A stretch of DNA of 64,000 bases from Providencia manganoxydans (lineage in GTDB: Bacteria > Pseudomonadota > Gammaproteobacteria > Enterobacterales > Enterobacteriaceae). Positions 20,348 through 29,161 of the stretch are shown here, piece by piece (within the stretch, counting starts at the first letter, position 1; each line of letters starts with the position of its first letter). Position numbers and translations under genes: made by a program. The notes below the pieces were generated by a model. It made no database searches. It was not told the DNA's origin and saw only the letters and a program-made list of their open reading frames with translations. The stretch covers positions 3,162,001 through 3,226,000 of the forward strand of contig NZ_CP067099.1 in assembly GCF_016618195.1 (NCBI RefSeq). The letters run 5' to 3'.

Positions 20348-21823
20348 ATGAATGAACAACAGCGTATCTTAGTATTAGGTGCTAGCGGCTATATTGGACA
20401 AAACTTAATCCCTGAATTAATCAAGCAGGGTCATCAAGTGACCGCAGCAGCCAGACGGGTAGATTGGATGCTGTCACAAGGTTGGCAAGATACGCGGTGT
20501 ATTTATGTTGACTTACAAGATCCAGAAACGCTAAAAGATACCATGGAAGACATTGATATTGTCTACTTCCTTGTTCATAGCATGGCCGATCAAGCAAACT
20601 TGATTGAGCGTGAACGTACAGCGGCTCGTCATGTTCAACAAGCTATCGACAATTCCAATGTTAAACATGTTATTTATCTAAGTTCACTTCAGCATGGCCA
20701 CAGTTATTCACAACATCTGATTTCACGTCGATTAACAGGTGAGATTTTGCGTGAAAGCAAAGCCCCTGTTACGGAAATTCGTTCAGCAATCATTGTTGGT
20801 TCAGGTTCTGCTGCCTTTGAAATTATGCGTGACATGGTATACAACTTGGCTATCTTAACACCGCCACGTTGGGTTCGTTCAAAATCATCCCCTATTGCTC
20901 TGAGTAATATCCTGTTTTACCTGACTGAGCTCGCCAAGCTCCCTGTCACTGAAAGTCGCATTTTTGATGCGGGTGGCCCTGAATACATGAGCTACCAAGA
21001 GTTATTTAAACGTTTTATTAAAGTCAGTGGCAAGCGTCGATTACTGATACCAATTCCTATTCCAATCAGTATGATCTCAGTGCATTTTATCAGTTTGATC
21101 ACCTCCGTTCCGCCGTCAATCGCCAAAGAGCTGATCCAAGGCTTACAGCATGACCTCCCTGCTGATGATAAAGCGCTGCGCGAATTGATCCCTCAAACCC
21201 TGATTTCATTCGATGATGCTGTTAAAACCACATTAGCTCAAGAAGCCGATGCCATTGATAATGCCGATTGGGGCTATGATCCTGAAGTAAGAAAGCGCTG
21301 GCGCCCAGGGTATGGCTTCTATCCGAAGCAAGCTGGTTTTACGTTAGGGACATCAGCAAGCACAGCATCTTTATGGCACACTGTTCAGCAAATTGGCGGT
21401 AAAGATGGTTATTTTTATGCGAATGCACTTTGGAAAACACGCGCTATCATGGATGACATGATGCTAAATAAGGTCAAATATGGCCGACCCAACCGCGAAG
21501 AATTACAACTCGGCGATGAGATTGATGGTTGGCGGGTCATTAATATCGAACCAAATAAACAACTTAGTTTATTATTTGGTATGAAGGCACCTGGATTAGG
21601 CCGCCTTACTTTTACCATCCATGATAGTGGTAGCCGACGTTCAATTGATGTGCGAGCGTGGTGGCATCCTGCTGGTTTCAGTGGTTTGCTTTATTGGTTC
21701 GCTATGATGCCTGCGCACTTATTTATTTTTAAAGGGATGGCGAGACGTATTAGCGAACTGGCTTTTGAACGAGATAAGCAACTCGCTAGCCAGACAAAGG
21801 CAGAACAATTACCTGCTGAATAG
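20348..21823 (+). CDS. ybjT: SDR-family NAD(P)-binding protein with DUF2867 domain (YbjT)
   Basis: The 491-residue protein starts with a Rossmann nucleotide-binding motif (ILVLGASGYIGQNLI, residues 7-21) and continues as an atypical short-chain dehydrogenase (about 1-300) with VYFLVHSMADQ and HVIYLSSLQHG. A C-terminal DUF2867 domain (about 325-470) contains MKAPGLGRLTFTI and DVRAWWHPAGFSG. This is the layout of E. coli YbjT, whose reaction is not known. It lies between lysO and artP as in E. coli. Confidence 0.9.
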   Translation: MNEQQRILVLGASGYIGQNLIPELIKQGHQVTAAARRVDWMLSQGWQDTRCIYVDLQDPETLKDTMEDIDIVYFLVHSMADQANLIERERTAARHVQQAIDNSNVKHVIYLSSLQHGHSYSQHLISRRLTGEILRESKAPVTEIRSAIIVGSGSAAFEIMRDMVYNLAILTPPRWVRSKSSPIALSNILFYLTELAKLPVTESRIFDAGGPEYMSYQELFKRFIKVSGKRRLLIPIPIPISMISVHFISLITSVPPSIAKELIQGLQHDLPADDKALRELIPQTLISFDDAVKTTLAQEADAIDNADWGYDPEVRKRWRPGYGFYPKQAGFTLGTSASTASLWHTVQQIGGKDGYFYANALWKTRAIMDDMMLNKVKYGRPNREELQLGDEIDGWRVINIEPNKQLSLLFGMKAPGLGRLTFTIHDSGSRRSIDVRAWWHPAGFSGLLYWFAMMPAHLFIFKGMARRISELAFERDKQLASQTKAEQLPAE

Positions 21824-21831
21824 TCAGGTTT

Positions 21832-21866
21832 TATACTCTGGATCATTCAAGATACAGTAGGCGAAA
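21832..21866. repeat. ERIC-end fragment between ybjT and artP
   Basis: TATACTCTGGATCATTCAAG followed by ATACAGTAGGCGA matches one ERIC end; no second end follows before artP, so this is a fragment. Confidence 0.5.
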
Positions 21867-21875
21867 AAACAAATT

Positions 21876-21899
21876 TTTATGCATCTATTATTGCATAAA
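21876..21899. promoter_or_regulatory. Inverted repeat upstream of artP
   Basis: TTTATGCA and TGCATAAA form an 8-bp inverted repeat with an 8-base spacer, 54 bases before the artP start. ArgR controls art genes in E. coli, and its boxes are A+T-rich dyads of similar size. The spacing here does not match the ARG-box consensus exactly, so the assignment is tentative. Confidence 0.35.
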
Positions 21900-21952
21900 T
21901 ATGCTTACGGGATTAATATCGGAGTCAGTTTAACAAGGTATTATTGGTAAGC

Positions 21953-22681
21953 ATGAGCATTCAATTAAAAAATATAAACTGTTTCTATGGCTCCCATCAG
22001 GCACTTTTTGATATTAATCTAACCTGTCCTGCTGGTGAAACCATGGTATTACTTGGGCCTAGCGGAGCAGGAAAAAGTTCATTGCTTCGTGTACTGAATC
22101 TGCTAGAAATGCCACGTTCAGGATTACTTAACATTGCGGGTCAGCAATTTGATTTTGCCTCTACCCCAGATGCCAAGGCAATCCGAGCATTACGTCAAAA
22201 CGTAGGAATGGTTTTTCAACAATACAATCTATGGCCACATTTAACGGTCATCGATAATTTGATTGAAGCACCATGTCGCGTCTTAAAATTGTCACGTCAA
22301 GAAGCAAAAGCAAAGGCGGAAAAGTTGTTAGAGCGTTTACGGCTAACTCAGTTTGCCACGCGTTTCCCTTTGCATTTATCGGGTGGTCAGCAACAGCGTG
22401 TCGCAATCGCTCGTGCATTAATGATGGAGCCACAAGTGCTACTGTTTGACGAGCCTACAGCCGCATTAGACCCTGAAATTACTGCACAAGTTGTTGATAT
22501 TATTCGTGAACTATCCGCGACGGGTATTACACAAGTGATTGTAACCCACGAAGTAGAGATAGCTCGTAAAGCCGCTAGCCGTGTGGTGTACATGGAAAAC
22601 GGTCATATCGTAGAACAAGGGGATGCTAGCCATTTCACAGCACCTCAAACTGAAGCATTTGCAAACTATCTGTCACACTAA
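21953..22681 (+). CDS. artP: Arginine ABC transporter ATP-binding protein ArtP
   Basis: ArtP is the ATPase of the high-affinity arginine importer. The 242-residue product begins [19 protein letters not shown] and shows Walker [10 protein letters not shown], the Q-loop [12 protein letters not shown], signature LSGGQQQR and Walker [15 protein letters not shown] chose ATG 21953, which matches E. coli ArtP; the upstream in-frame TTG (21944) is unlikely. It is the first gene of artPIQM. Confidence 0.96.
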   Translation: MSIQLKNINCFYGSHQALFDINLTCPAGETMVLLGPSGAGKSSLLRVLNLLEMPRSGLLNIAGQQFDFASTPDAKAIRALRQNVGMVFQQYNLWPHLTVIDNLIEAPCRVLKLSRQEAKAKAEKLLERLRLTQFATRFPLHLSGGQQQRVAIARALMMEPQVLLFDEPTAALDPEITAQVVDIIRELSATGITQVIVTHEVEIARKAASRVVYMENGHIVEQGDASHFTAPQTEAFANYLSH

Positions 22682-22699
22682 TAGATATAGGATTAAGCA

Positions 22700-23443
22700 A
22701 TGAAAAAAATTATATTAGCTGCACTACTTGGCGCTGTAACCCTATCTGCATCTGCCGCGGAAAAAGAAACCATTCGTTTTGCAACAGAAGCAACTTATGC
22801 CCCATTTGAGATGTTTGATAAAAACAACCAAATCGTTGGTTTTGATGTCGATCTTGCAAATGCAATTTGTGCAAAAATGGATGCAACTTGCACATTCACT
22901 CATCAATCGTTCGATAGTTTGATCCCTAGTCTAAAATTCCGCCGCTTTGAAGCGTTGATGGCAGGTATTGATATTACGCCAGATCGTCAAAAACAAGTGG
23001 ATTTTACTGATACTTATTATCCTAATTCAGCTGAATTTATTGCCATTAAAGAAAAAATCTCTTCAGTCGATCAGCTAAAAGATAAAAAAATTGGCGTGCA
23101 AAATGGGACTACTCACCAAAAATACATCATGGAACAGCACAAAGGTATGACAACCGTACCTTATGATAACTACCAATCAGCAATCTTAGATCTGCAAAAT
23201 GGCCGTATCGACGCTGTTTTTGGTGATACCGCAGTTGCTGATGAGTGGTTAAAAGCGAAAGGCAACGAAAACCTAGCACCTGTTGGTGAGAAAGTGACTG
23301 ACCCACAATACTTTGGCATCGGTTTAGGTATTGCTGTTCGTAAAGGCAATAAAGAGTTGTTAGATAAAATGAATAAAGCATTAGCTGAAGTTAAAGCTGA
23401 TGGCACTTACGACGTTATCTACAAAAAATGGTTTGAACAATAA
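22700..23443 (+). CDS. artI: Arginine ABC transporter periplasmic binding protein
   Basis: This is the periplasmic solute receptor of the arginine importer. A clear signal peptide (MKKIILAALLGAVTLSASAA, cleavage about residue 20) precedes a family-3 binding-protein fold. It contains FATEATYAPFEMFDKNNQ, GFDVDLANAICAKM, MAGIDITPDRQKQVDFT and QNGTTHQKYIM. The position between artP and artQ identifies it as artI. Whether a second receptor (artJ) exists cannot be seen, but none follows artM here as it does in E. coli. Confidence 0.93.
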   Translation: MKKIILAALLGAVTLSASAAEKETIRFATEATYAPFEMFDKNNQIVGFDVDLANAICAKMDATCTFTHQSFDSLIPSLKFRRFEALMAGIDITPDRQKQVDFTDTYYPNSAEFIAIKEKISSVDQLKDKKIGVQNGTTHQKYIMEQHKGMTTVPYDNYQSAILDLQNGRIDAVFGDTAVADEWLKAKGNENLAPVGEKVTDPQYFGIGLGIAVRKGNKELLDKMNKALAEVKADGTYDVIYKKWFEQ

Positions 23444-23455
23444 TCGATATAGTTA

Positions 23456-24196
23456 ATGAACAATTTTCTTTTTCTAACAAGTGCCGCCGGTTTAACCGTC
23501 GGCCTTGCTGTTTCTGCTCTAATATTGGGCCTGCTCCTCGCGATGCTATTTACCGCATGGGAATCCGTTCGTTTTAAACCCATCGCCTTCTTAGGTACTT
23601 GTTGGGTGACATTAATTCGCGGGTTGCCAGAACTGCTGGTTGTCTTATTTGTCTACTTTGGGACATTACAGCTGATCAATCTATTAGGCGATGGCATCGA
23701 TATTAATTTAGGTTTTTGGCAAACCACCTTACAAATTGATCCCAGTATTTTCTTTGCAGAAAGTGGACAGTTTGATTTTACCCCATTTGCCTGTGGTGTA
23801 GTGGCATTAGCCCTGCTGTATGCATCGTATGCCTCACAAACATTACGCGGTGCATTGAAAGCCGTTCCTTATGGTCAATGGGAAGCCGGTTTCGCACTTG
23901 GTCTAACTAAACGAACGATTTTCTTTCGTTTTATTATGCCGCAAATGTGGCGCCATGCCCTACCCGGTTTAGGGAACCAATGGCTGGTACTATTAAAAGA
24001 TACCGCACTGGTTTCTTTAATTAGCGTAAATGATTTGATGTTACAAACAAAAACCATTGTTAATCGTACTCATGAGCCTTTTACATGGTATGCCATCGTT
24101 GGGCTAATCTATCTTGCCATTACTTTATTAAGCCAAGTTATTCTGAAACGAATTGAATTGCGTACAACCCGTTTTGAGCGAGGTGGATCGCAATGA
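23456..24196 (+). CDS. artQ: Arginine ABC transporter permease ArtQ
   Basis: ArtQ is one of the two inner-membrane permeases of the arginine importer. The 246-residue protein has five hydrophobic segments, with the entry block [20 protein letters not shown] and the cytoplasmic coupling region [18 protein letters not shown] followed by [15 protein letters not shown]. The gene starts 12 bases after artI and overlaps artM by 4 bases, so the operon is tightly coupled. Confidence 0.95.
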   Translation: MNNFLFLTSAAGLTVGLAVSALILGLLLAMLFTAWESVRFKPIAFLGTCWVTLIRGLPELLVVLFVYFGTLQLINLLGDGIDINLGFWQTTLQIDPSIFFAESGQFDFTPFACGVVALALLYASYASQTLRGALKAVPYGQWEAGFALGLTKRTIFFRFIMPQMWRHALPGLGNQWLVLLKDTALVSLISVNDLMLQTKTIVNRTHEPFTWYAIVGLIYLAITLLSQVILKRIELRTTRFERGGSQ

Positions 24197-24861
24197 TTGA
24201 TTTGATTTTAAAGGTACTACCTGGTTTACCAACTAGCCTGTCTTTGACCTTTAGTGCATTGCTTGTCGCTTTTATATTAGCCATCTTGTTTACACTAATA
24301 TTGTCACTCAAAACACCGGTTATTTCACAAGCGGTCAAAGTGTATATCACGTTGTTCACAGGCACCCCACTACTGGTTCAATTCTTCTTAATTTATAATG
24401 GACCAAGCCAGTTTAAATCTTTGCAGAATTACCCCATGCTGTGGGACTTTATCTCAACGCCTTGGGTGTGCGCGATGATCGCTCTAGCGCTTAATAGTGC
24501 TGCTTACTCAACGTTACTCTTCCATGGGGCAGTAAAAGCGATCCCTTCAGGACAATGGCAATCATGCCAAGCACTAGGGATGTCTAAAGCACAAACAATG
24601 CGAATTATTTTGCCTTACGCATTTAAGCGCTCTTTGTCATCTTACTCAAATGAAGTCGTATTAATTTTCAAAAGTACTTCGCTCGCCAGTACGATAACCA
24701 TGATGGATATTATGGGTTACAGCAGCCAAGTCTTTGGCCAAACTTGGGATGTAATGGCGTTTGTTGCCGCAGGTATCATTTACCTTGTGGTCAACGCAAT
24801 CTTAACCATTATTATGCGACTTATCGAACGCAAAGCACTGGCTTTTGAGCATAGAAATTAA
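24193..24861 (+). CDS. artM: Arginine ABC transporter permease ArtM
   Basis: ArtM is the second permease of the arginine importer. The 222-residue product shows [19 protein letters not shown] and the coupling segment [20 protein letters not shown] followed by [18 protein letters not shown]. Its ATG overlaps the artQ stop (ATGA). A complex array of hairpins and palindromes follows (24884-25067). In E. coli artJ follows; here an A+T-rich unrelated gene takes its place. Confidence 0.95.
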   Translation: MIDLILKVLPGLPTSLSLTFSALLVAFILAILFTLILSLKTPVISQAVKVYITLFTGTPLLVQFFLIYNGPSQFKSLQNYPMLWDFISTPWVCAMIALALNSAAYSTLLFHGAVKAIPSGQWQSCQALGMSKAQTMRIILPYAFKRSLSSYSNEVVLIFKSTSLASTITMMDIMGYSSQVFGQTWDVMAFVAAGIIYLVVNAILTIIMRLIERKALAFEHRN

Positions 24862-24883
24862 ATTTGAACCTGCATCATTTAAA

Positions 24884-24903
24884 AGGCTTGTATTAACAAG
24901 CCT
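24884..24903 (+). terminator. Hairpin after artM (first copy)
   Basis: AGGCTTGT, ATTA loop, ACAAGCCT: a perfect 8-bp stem 22 bases after the artM stop. It is not followed by a T-run. The same sequence recurs at 25045-25061, where it is followed by TCTTTTTA. Confidence 0.6.
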
Positions 24904-24905
24904 GA

Positions 24906-24960
24906 GGTTGCTGACGAAGCGGGATAAAAACGTGGTTTTTCCCGCTCCGTGTTATCAGCC
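24906..24960. repeat. Large imperfect inverted repeat
   Basis: The segment runs from GGTTGCTGACGAAGCGGGAT to TCCCGCTCCGTGTTATCAGC and folds on itself with an AAAAAC/GTTTTT inner stem. Together with the palindrome at 25007-25041 it lies between two copies of the CTTGTATTAACAAG hairpin. Confidence 0.65.
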
Positions 24961-25006
24961 AAAAATCAATAAATTGATTTTCCTTGTTTATTTCAAAACC
25001 CCGAAC

Positions 25007-25041
25007 GACTGTTGACAAACATGATATGTTTGTCAACAGTC
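25007..25041. repeat. Perfect 35-nt palindrome upstream of the C58-like gene
   Basis: The left arm GACTGTTGACAAACAT and right arm ATGTTTGTCAACAGTC are perfectly complementary over 16 bases around a GAT centre. This could be an operator, a very stable hairpin, or the core of a small mobile repeat. It lies 150 bases before the start of the C58-like gene. Confidence 0.8.
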
Positions 25042-25045
25042 TGCG

Positions 25046-25067
25046 GCTTGTATTAACAAGTCTTTTT
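25046..25067 (+). terminator. Hairpin with T-run (second copy)
   Basis: CTTGT, ATTA loop, ACAAG, then TCTTTTTA: the second copy of the post-artM hairpin, here with a proper T-run. This is probably the functional terminator for artPIQM. Confidence 0.65.
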
Positions 25068-25190
25068 ATTATAGATCCAAACATATATCATTAAATAATT
25101 CATGTACATAAGTTACGTGAAATCTACAAGATGAAGAAGGATTCTGCTTTATAGTTAAGCCTATATATCTTTAACAAATAAGGTTTAATT

Positions 25191-26312
25191 ATGCCAAACA
25201 AAAAAATAAACTACTCAATAAAATTTAATCAATATCAATTAATAGAATACTTTCATAAAACCCCCTCCAATGAATTTACAAAAAAAATTATTGGTATAGA
25301 AAATATTAATTATACCGATGGAGGGCTATGTTATGGGCTAACTGATCGATTCCTTGTTAATGTTTATAAGAACAAAGAAATTCATTTTATTCAAGAGATT
25401 ATAAGTATATTAAACCTTGTTGCTCCCTCCTGTAGATTCTCTTACCCCGCTAGTTATCAGCAGAAAAAATTCATCTCTTATCATAATGCACATCTTAACC
25501 AATTATTTCATAAAATATTTAGGGCACAATTTAATCAAGATATTTCGATTGATATAAGGAATGCTATACATCAATTCAAATACCCTCCTATCAATAAAAA
25601 TGAAGGTATCAATAACTATATCGATAGAATTATTGATGAAAATATCAAAAACCTCTCTAAATCAAAAAAAATATTAACACCTTACTTTCATGAAATAAAA
25701 ATATTGATTAAAAAAGTCAACAGATACATTAAATCTAATATTAGCAATATATCTACAACAAAAAATTACCACGATAACTTTTCAATACTATCCGAAAAAA
25801 TAAGTTCTCATTGTTTTAGCTCTAAAAAGAAATATTTATTAGTAAGCAAAATAGAACTTTTCTTTTATTTTATAGGACAATATTTTTCTCATGAAATAAT
25901 CAGAAAAACTGAATTCAATAATAATTTGGAAGGTGTATCCTATGATAATAGTCCTATTAATCTTTATGTTTCAATGCCTAATAATGATATAGTTTCATTG
26001 GATACATTAAAAAAAATGATAGAGAAATACATTTTAAAAAATCAAGTATTTGCATGTGACCTATGTGATAAAAATCATGCTATGGCCATTACAGTAAAAC
26101 CATTAACCAACTGTAATAAAACGACATTTGAACTTTTCGACCCCAATAAAGGTGTATTTATCACAAAAAATAAATCTGATTTTTTTGAGTTATTAAAGAA
26201 AATCATCAATAAGAAAAACAGTAATTTCTTAATAGATAAAGACGGCGTAAGAAAAATAGAAATAACAAGAAAATTTATTATTGATAAAAACCCCAAAAAT
26301 AAAATTATCTGA
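25191..26312 (+). CDS. Putative YopT-type (C58-like) cysteine protease
   Basis: The 373-residue product carries the ordered catalytic signature of C58-like papain-fold effectors: Cys47 in TDGGLCYGLTDRF, His296 in KNHAMAITV and Asp317 in FELFDPNKGVF. YopT and related toxins have the same Cys, His and DPNxG order and use it to cut host proteins. The Cys-His spacing (249 residues) is longer than in YopT because of a Lys/Asn/Ile-rich insert with helical character (about 100-240). There is no signal peptide or membrane segment, so export would need a type III or similar system. Codon use is strikingly A+T-rich (AAA, AAT, ATA, ATT) compared with the flanking artM and rlmC, suggesting transfer. It stands alone between two terminators, with no obvious chaperone gene. 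The protease fold is likely; the effector role is inference. Confidence 0.65.
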   Translation: MPNKKINYSIKFNQYQLIEYFHKTPSNEFTKKIIGIENINYTDGGLCYGLTDRFLVNVYKNKEIHFIQEIISILNLVAPSCRFSYPASYQQKKFISYHNAHLNQLFHKIFRAQFNQDISIDIRNAIHQFKYPPINKNEGINNYIDRIIDENIKNLSKSKKILTPYFHEIKILIKKVNRYIKSNISNISTTKNYHDNFSILSEKISSHCFSSKKKYLLVSKIELFFYFIGQYFSHEIIRKTEFNNNLEGVSYDNSPINLYVSMPNNDIVSLDTLKKMIEKYILKNQVFACDLCDKNHAMAITVKPLTNCNKTTFELFDPNKGVFITKNKSDFFELLKKIINKKNSNFLIDKDGVRKIEITRKFIIDKNPKNKII

Positions 26313-26325
26313 TTTGATCATTATT

Positions 26326-26365
26326 AAATAAAGTCACTTAGATTTAATTAGTGACTTTATTTTTA
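26326..26365. terminator. Bidirectional terminator between the C58-like gene and rlmC
   Basis: AAATAAAGTCACT (26326-26338) pairs with AGTGACTTTATTT (26350-26362), followed by TTT. With A-runs on one side and T-runs on the other it can serve both convergent genes. Confidence 0.8.
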
Positions 26366-27496
26366 CTAACCATCTCTCATTAGTAGAGTTAATACTTCAT
26401 AATGAGCAGTATGCGGAAACATATCAAACAATTGTACCTTCACAACCTGATATCCCGCTAATCGCTCAATATCTTTCGCCATCGTTTGTGCATTACAGCT
26501 CGAATATAAAATATAGTCAGGCTGCATCGTTGAAAGATATTCACATAAACTTTCACCAATACCACGTCGTGGTGGATTGACTAACACTAACTGAGGGATA
26601 TCGCCTTTATTGGTTGCAAACTTTGTAGAATCTAAAGCTTGGAACTCCACATTCTGTAGTCCCAGCTCGCTAGCCGACTGTGTCGCACTGGCAATCGCAG
26701 GAGCACTAATTTCAATCCCTGTCAGTTTAGTATGTGTCTCCGCACAATGTAGGCCAAACCCCCCAACGCCACAGAATAAATCCCATAGACTGGTAATATT
26801 TAAAGCCCTTACCCATTCTCGAGCCGTTTGATAAAGCTTTGCAGCTACTATCGGATTGGTTTGGAAAAAGCTCTTAGGCCGTATAAATAACGGAACTTGG
26901 TTAAATTCTTCACGCAACGTTTGCTGTGCAGTGAAAAAGATCTCTTGCTCACCCTCTAAAATAGCCATATGAACGGGTTGTATATTAGCGGTGACAACAA
27001 CTAACTGTGGAAGTTGCTGTTGTAGCCAAGGCAACGCGTTTTTCAACTGTTCAACTTTCTTTTCTGAACGCAATACAAAGCGCAGCATAAATTGCCCTGT
27101 GTGCTGGCTTTGAGTCAATAACAAGTATTTTAATTCGCCGCGCTGACGTTCAATGTTATAGGGTGTTAAACCTGCGCGAGCAATAAACGGTTTCAATACA
27201 TCAAATACAGCTAAAAAGCCCGATGTGTATAACGGACATTCAGTCAAACTAACTGGTTGGCCAGAAGAATTTATGATCCCGAATATAGGCTTCTCAACAC
27301 TACCACTTACCACCATTTTGGCTTTGTTACGAAACCCTTGCTGTGGGCTAGCAACCGCAGGGTGAAACACTGAAGCAGATAACGAAGGCAATAACGCAGA
27401 CAAATTTTCTTGTTTTAGTTGAAGTTGTTGTTCTACCGAAAACTCAAGCCACTGGCAAGAATGGCATTCTCCCACCTGATATTTTTCACAATACAT
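26366..27496 (-). CDS. rlmC: 23S rRNA (uracil(747)-C(5))-methyltransferase RlmC
   Basis: RlmC uses S-adenosylmethionine to make m5U747 in 23S rRNA. The 376-residue protein has the four iron-sulfur cysteines at 3, 11, 14 and 87, the AdoMet motif [15 protein letters not shown], the [10 protein letters not shown] motif and the catalytic cysteine in [12 protein letters not shown]. The C-terminus [11 protein letters not shown] is conserved. It follows ybjN by 10 bases on the same strand. In E. coli it also lies next to the art operon. Confidence 0.96.
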   Translation of the reverse strand: MYCEKYQVGECHSCQWLEFSVEQQLQLKQENLSALLPSLSASVFHPAVASPQQGFRNKAKMVVSGSVEKPIFGIINSSGQPVSLTECPLYTSGFLAVFDVLKPFIARAGLTPYNIERQRGELKYLLLTQSQHTGQFMLRFVLRSEKKVEQLKNALPWLQQQLPQLVVVTANIQPVHMAILEGEQEIFFTAQQTLREEFNQVPLFIRPKSFFQTNPIVAAKLYQTAREWVRALNITSLWDLFCGVGGFGLHCAETHTKLTGIEISAPAIASATQSASELGLQNVEFQALDSTKFATNKGDIPQLVLVNPPRRGIGESLCEYLSTMQPDYILYSSCNAQTMAKDIERLAGYQVVKVQLFDMFPHTAHYEVLTLLMRDG

Positions 27497-27506
27497 AATT
27501 TAAAAA

Positions 27507-28004
27507 CTAATGAATAATTATAGAAGGATTATCATCAACTTCAGGATCGGTCATTTCTTCCTCAAACTCATCTTGGTTTGAATAAAGTAAATTATTACTA
27601 TAGATTTCAAACACTATTGAGGATATTTGTTCTTCAGCTTGCTGTAAAAAATGACTAAATTGGCGATAGGTCATCCCTGCTTCAAGTGAAAATGATTGGC
27701 TAACAATTAATTTAGGCAAATTTTCATTATTGATCTCAAGGAAAACTTTTGCAGTCAATGAACTCGCGTTAATTTGGCTAATGTTAGCAACTAAGGTGAT
27801 GATCGCTGTCGGTTTTAGCTCTGCTAATGCAGAAAGGACTAACACATTATTGATGATGTCTAGTTTTGCATCAAAGATACCATCAATATTTTGCATATGA
27901 GGTAAATGCAGTGCAGCACAAGAATCACACTCGAAATAGGATGTTTTGAGTTGATCTAGCCATTCACGTAATTGTGAAATGTCAGGGTAACAAATAGTAT
28001 CCAT
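27507..28004 (-). CDS. ybjN: YbjN-family protein
   Basis: The 165-residue product matches E. coli YbjN, a small protein with a fold related to type III secretion chaperones. In E. coli it affects motility, biofilm and stress responses; the mechanism is not settled. The conserved N-terminal part reads FECDSCAALHLPHMQN and GIFDAKLDIINN, and NLPKLIVSQSFSLEAG follows. The acidic tail (EEEMTDPEVDDN) is longer than I recall for E. coli. It probably forms a unit with rlmC downstream. Confidence 0.88.
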   Translation of the reverse strand: MDTICYPDISQLREWLDQLKTSYFECDSCAALHLPHMQNIDGIFDAKLDIINNVLVLSALAELKPTAIITLVANISQINASSLTAKVFLEINNENLPKLIVSQSFSLEAGMTYRQFSHFLQQAEEQISSIVFEIYSNNLLYSNQDEFEEEMTDPEVDDNPSIIIH

Positions 28005-28135
28005 GGGTTATAACCTTCTTCAACTCAAAATGATAACCAGTAAAAATGAACCTGTTCTAACTAACACTTTTAAGATGAGTTAGAAAAGTGGGCAATTTTC
28101 ACACATTGACTGTGAAAACACCAGTAAAACCATGT

Positions 28136-28465
28136 TCACTCCCCCTTTTCATCCTTTTTATCATTATCACTAGGTTTTTGCTTTCTACCCGGCCTAGCTG
28201 TTTTTTCATTGTCGATACCTAAAAAACTTAATCCATGGATCGCTCGCCAAACAATATTAATTGTGGCTGGGATCAAACAGCCAATACCAACCATCACAAT
28301 CGCAATCAGAGCCCCTTTTTGCATCAAAGGTTCTGGTAGCTCTAGATAACTATTCATGGCTAAAAGCACCACAATCAACAGCGCAATACCAATCCCTTCT
28401 AAAATCAAAATAGGCTTCGGTAAGTCTGATAGTGAACGCATTTGCCGCTGAGGCTTGTTACTCAT
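28136..28465 (-). CDS. ybjC: DUF1418 inner-membrane protein YbjC
   Basis: The 109-residue product has two hydrophobic segments (about residues 20-42 and 50-72), PKPILILEGIGIALL and a highly charged C-terminus rich in Lys and Asp. This matches the DUF1418 family protein YbjC, which is encoded divergently from grxA in E. coli as here. There nfsA and rimK lie between ybjC and ybjN; both are absent at this position, leaving a 131-base gap with weak inverted repeats (TTTTCACA/TGTGAAAA at 28096-28118). Function is unknown. Confidence 0.82.
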   Translation of the reverse strand: MSNKPQRQMRSLSDLPKPILILEGIGIALLIVVLLAMNSYLELPEPLMQKGALIAIVMVGIGCLIPATINIVWRAIHGLSFLGIDNEKTARPGRKQKPSDNDKKDEKGE

Positions 28466-28487
28466 GGTATATCCTTTTATTCAACAT

Positions 28488-28622
28488 TTACTCACGATAC
28501 TTCAAATTGCAACCTTTTACAGTGAGCGATAGCGACCGCGTCTGTTCGCAGCAGCCCTGTACTCATGTATGTGCTTACTGTTTGCTCCGCAGGTCGCCTA
28601 GATGCACCTCGAATTATTTAGA
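28488..28622. repeat. ERIC-type repeat, variant core, in the ybjC/grxA gap
   Basis: The ends match (ACGATACTTCAAATTGC and GCACCTCGAATTATTTAGA). The core CGCGTCTGTTCGCAGCAGCC with TACTCATGTATGTGCTT differs from the other ERIC copies but recurs, inverted, in the copy at 29764-29904. It lies between the divergent starts of ybjC and grxA. Confidence 0.75.
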
Positions 28623-28758
28623 TCGGATAATCTTTTTTAAGATTATAAACCAGACCGATACCAACAAAAGGAAAAATCATCTTTTATTTCTGAGCCGTTA
28701 TAGGCATAGTAGTGGGCATTGTGAATAAAATACGAGAATTTGTTATATAGGAGATACT

Positions 28759-29022
28759 ATGTACACTGTAATTTTTGGTCGCCCTGGCTGCCCATACTGT
28801 GTTCGCGCTAAAGAACTCGCTGAAAAACTCAAAAATGAACGTGATGATTTCGACTATCGTTATGTAGATATCCACGCTGAAGGCTTAACCAAAGAAGATC
28901 TGTCAAAGACCGTTGGCAAAGAAGTCCAAACCGTTCCACAAATTTTCATTGATGAAAAACATATCGGTGGCTGTACTGATTTCGAAGCTTACGCGAAAGA
29001 GCACCTCGATCTGTATAAATAA
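28759..29022 (+). CDS. grxA: Glutaredoxin 1
   Basis: GrxA is a cytoplasmic glutathione-dependent disulfide reductase serving ribonucleotide reductase, PAPS reductase and OxyR. The 87-residue product begins MYTVIFGRPGCPYCVRAK with the active-site CPYC at residues 11-14. TVPQIFIDEKHIGGCTDF supplies the cis-proline loop and the GG-C-D glutathione-binding motif. GGAGATACT precedes the ATG. E. coli grxA is OxyR-activated; I cannot point to the site here. Confidence 0.97.
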   Translation: MYTVIFGRPGCPYCVRAKELAEKLKNERDDFDYRYVDIHAEGLTKEDLSKTVGKEVQTVPQIFIDEKHIGGCTDFEAYAKEHLDLYK

Positions 29023-29128
29023 GCAATACATCGCGGCTCATCTTTTCATGTTGAGCCGCTTAATTTGTTCAATTCGTGCTACTTCCTACCTAAAGTAAAA
29101 AATAATGCAACTTTTTTTTCCTACTTGC

Positions 29129-29155
29129 GAACTTTCTTATATAAGAGGGGTCTTA
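29129..29155 (+). promoter_or_regulatory. Sigma-E-type promoter of rybB
   Basis: GAACTT (29129-29134) and TCTTA (29151-29155) are 16 bases apart, and the rybB 5' end (GCCACTGC) lies 7 bases further on. This matches the sigma-E (RpoE) promoter pattern. Confidence 0.75.
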
Positions 29156-29161
29156 ATTTAT

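Noticed and set aside
28432..28728. 98-codon plus-strand frame in the ybjC/grxA gap
   Set aside because: It is a translation of an ERIC repeat and of the ybjC 5' end on the opposite strand; no ribosome site.
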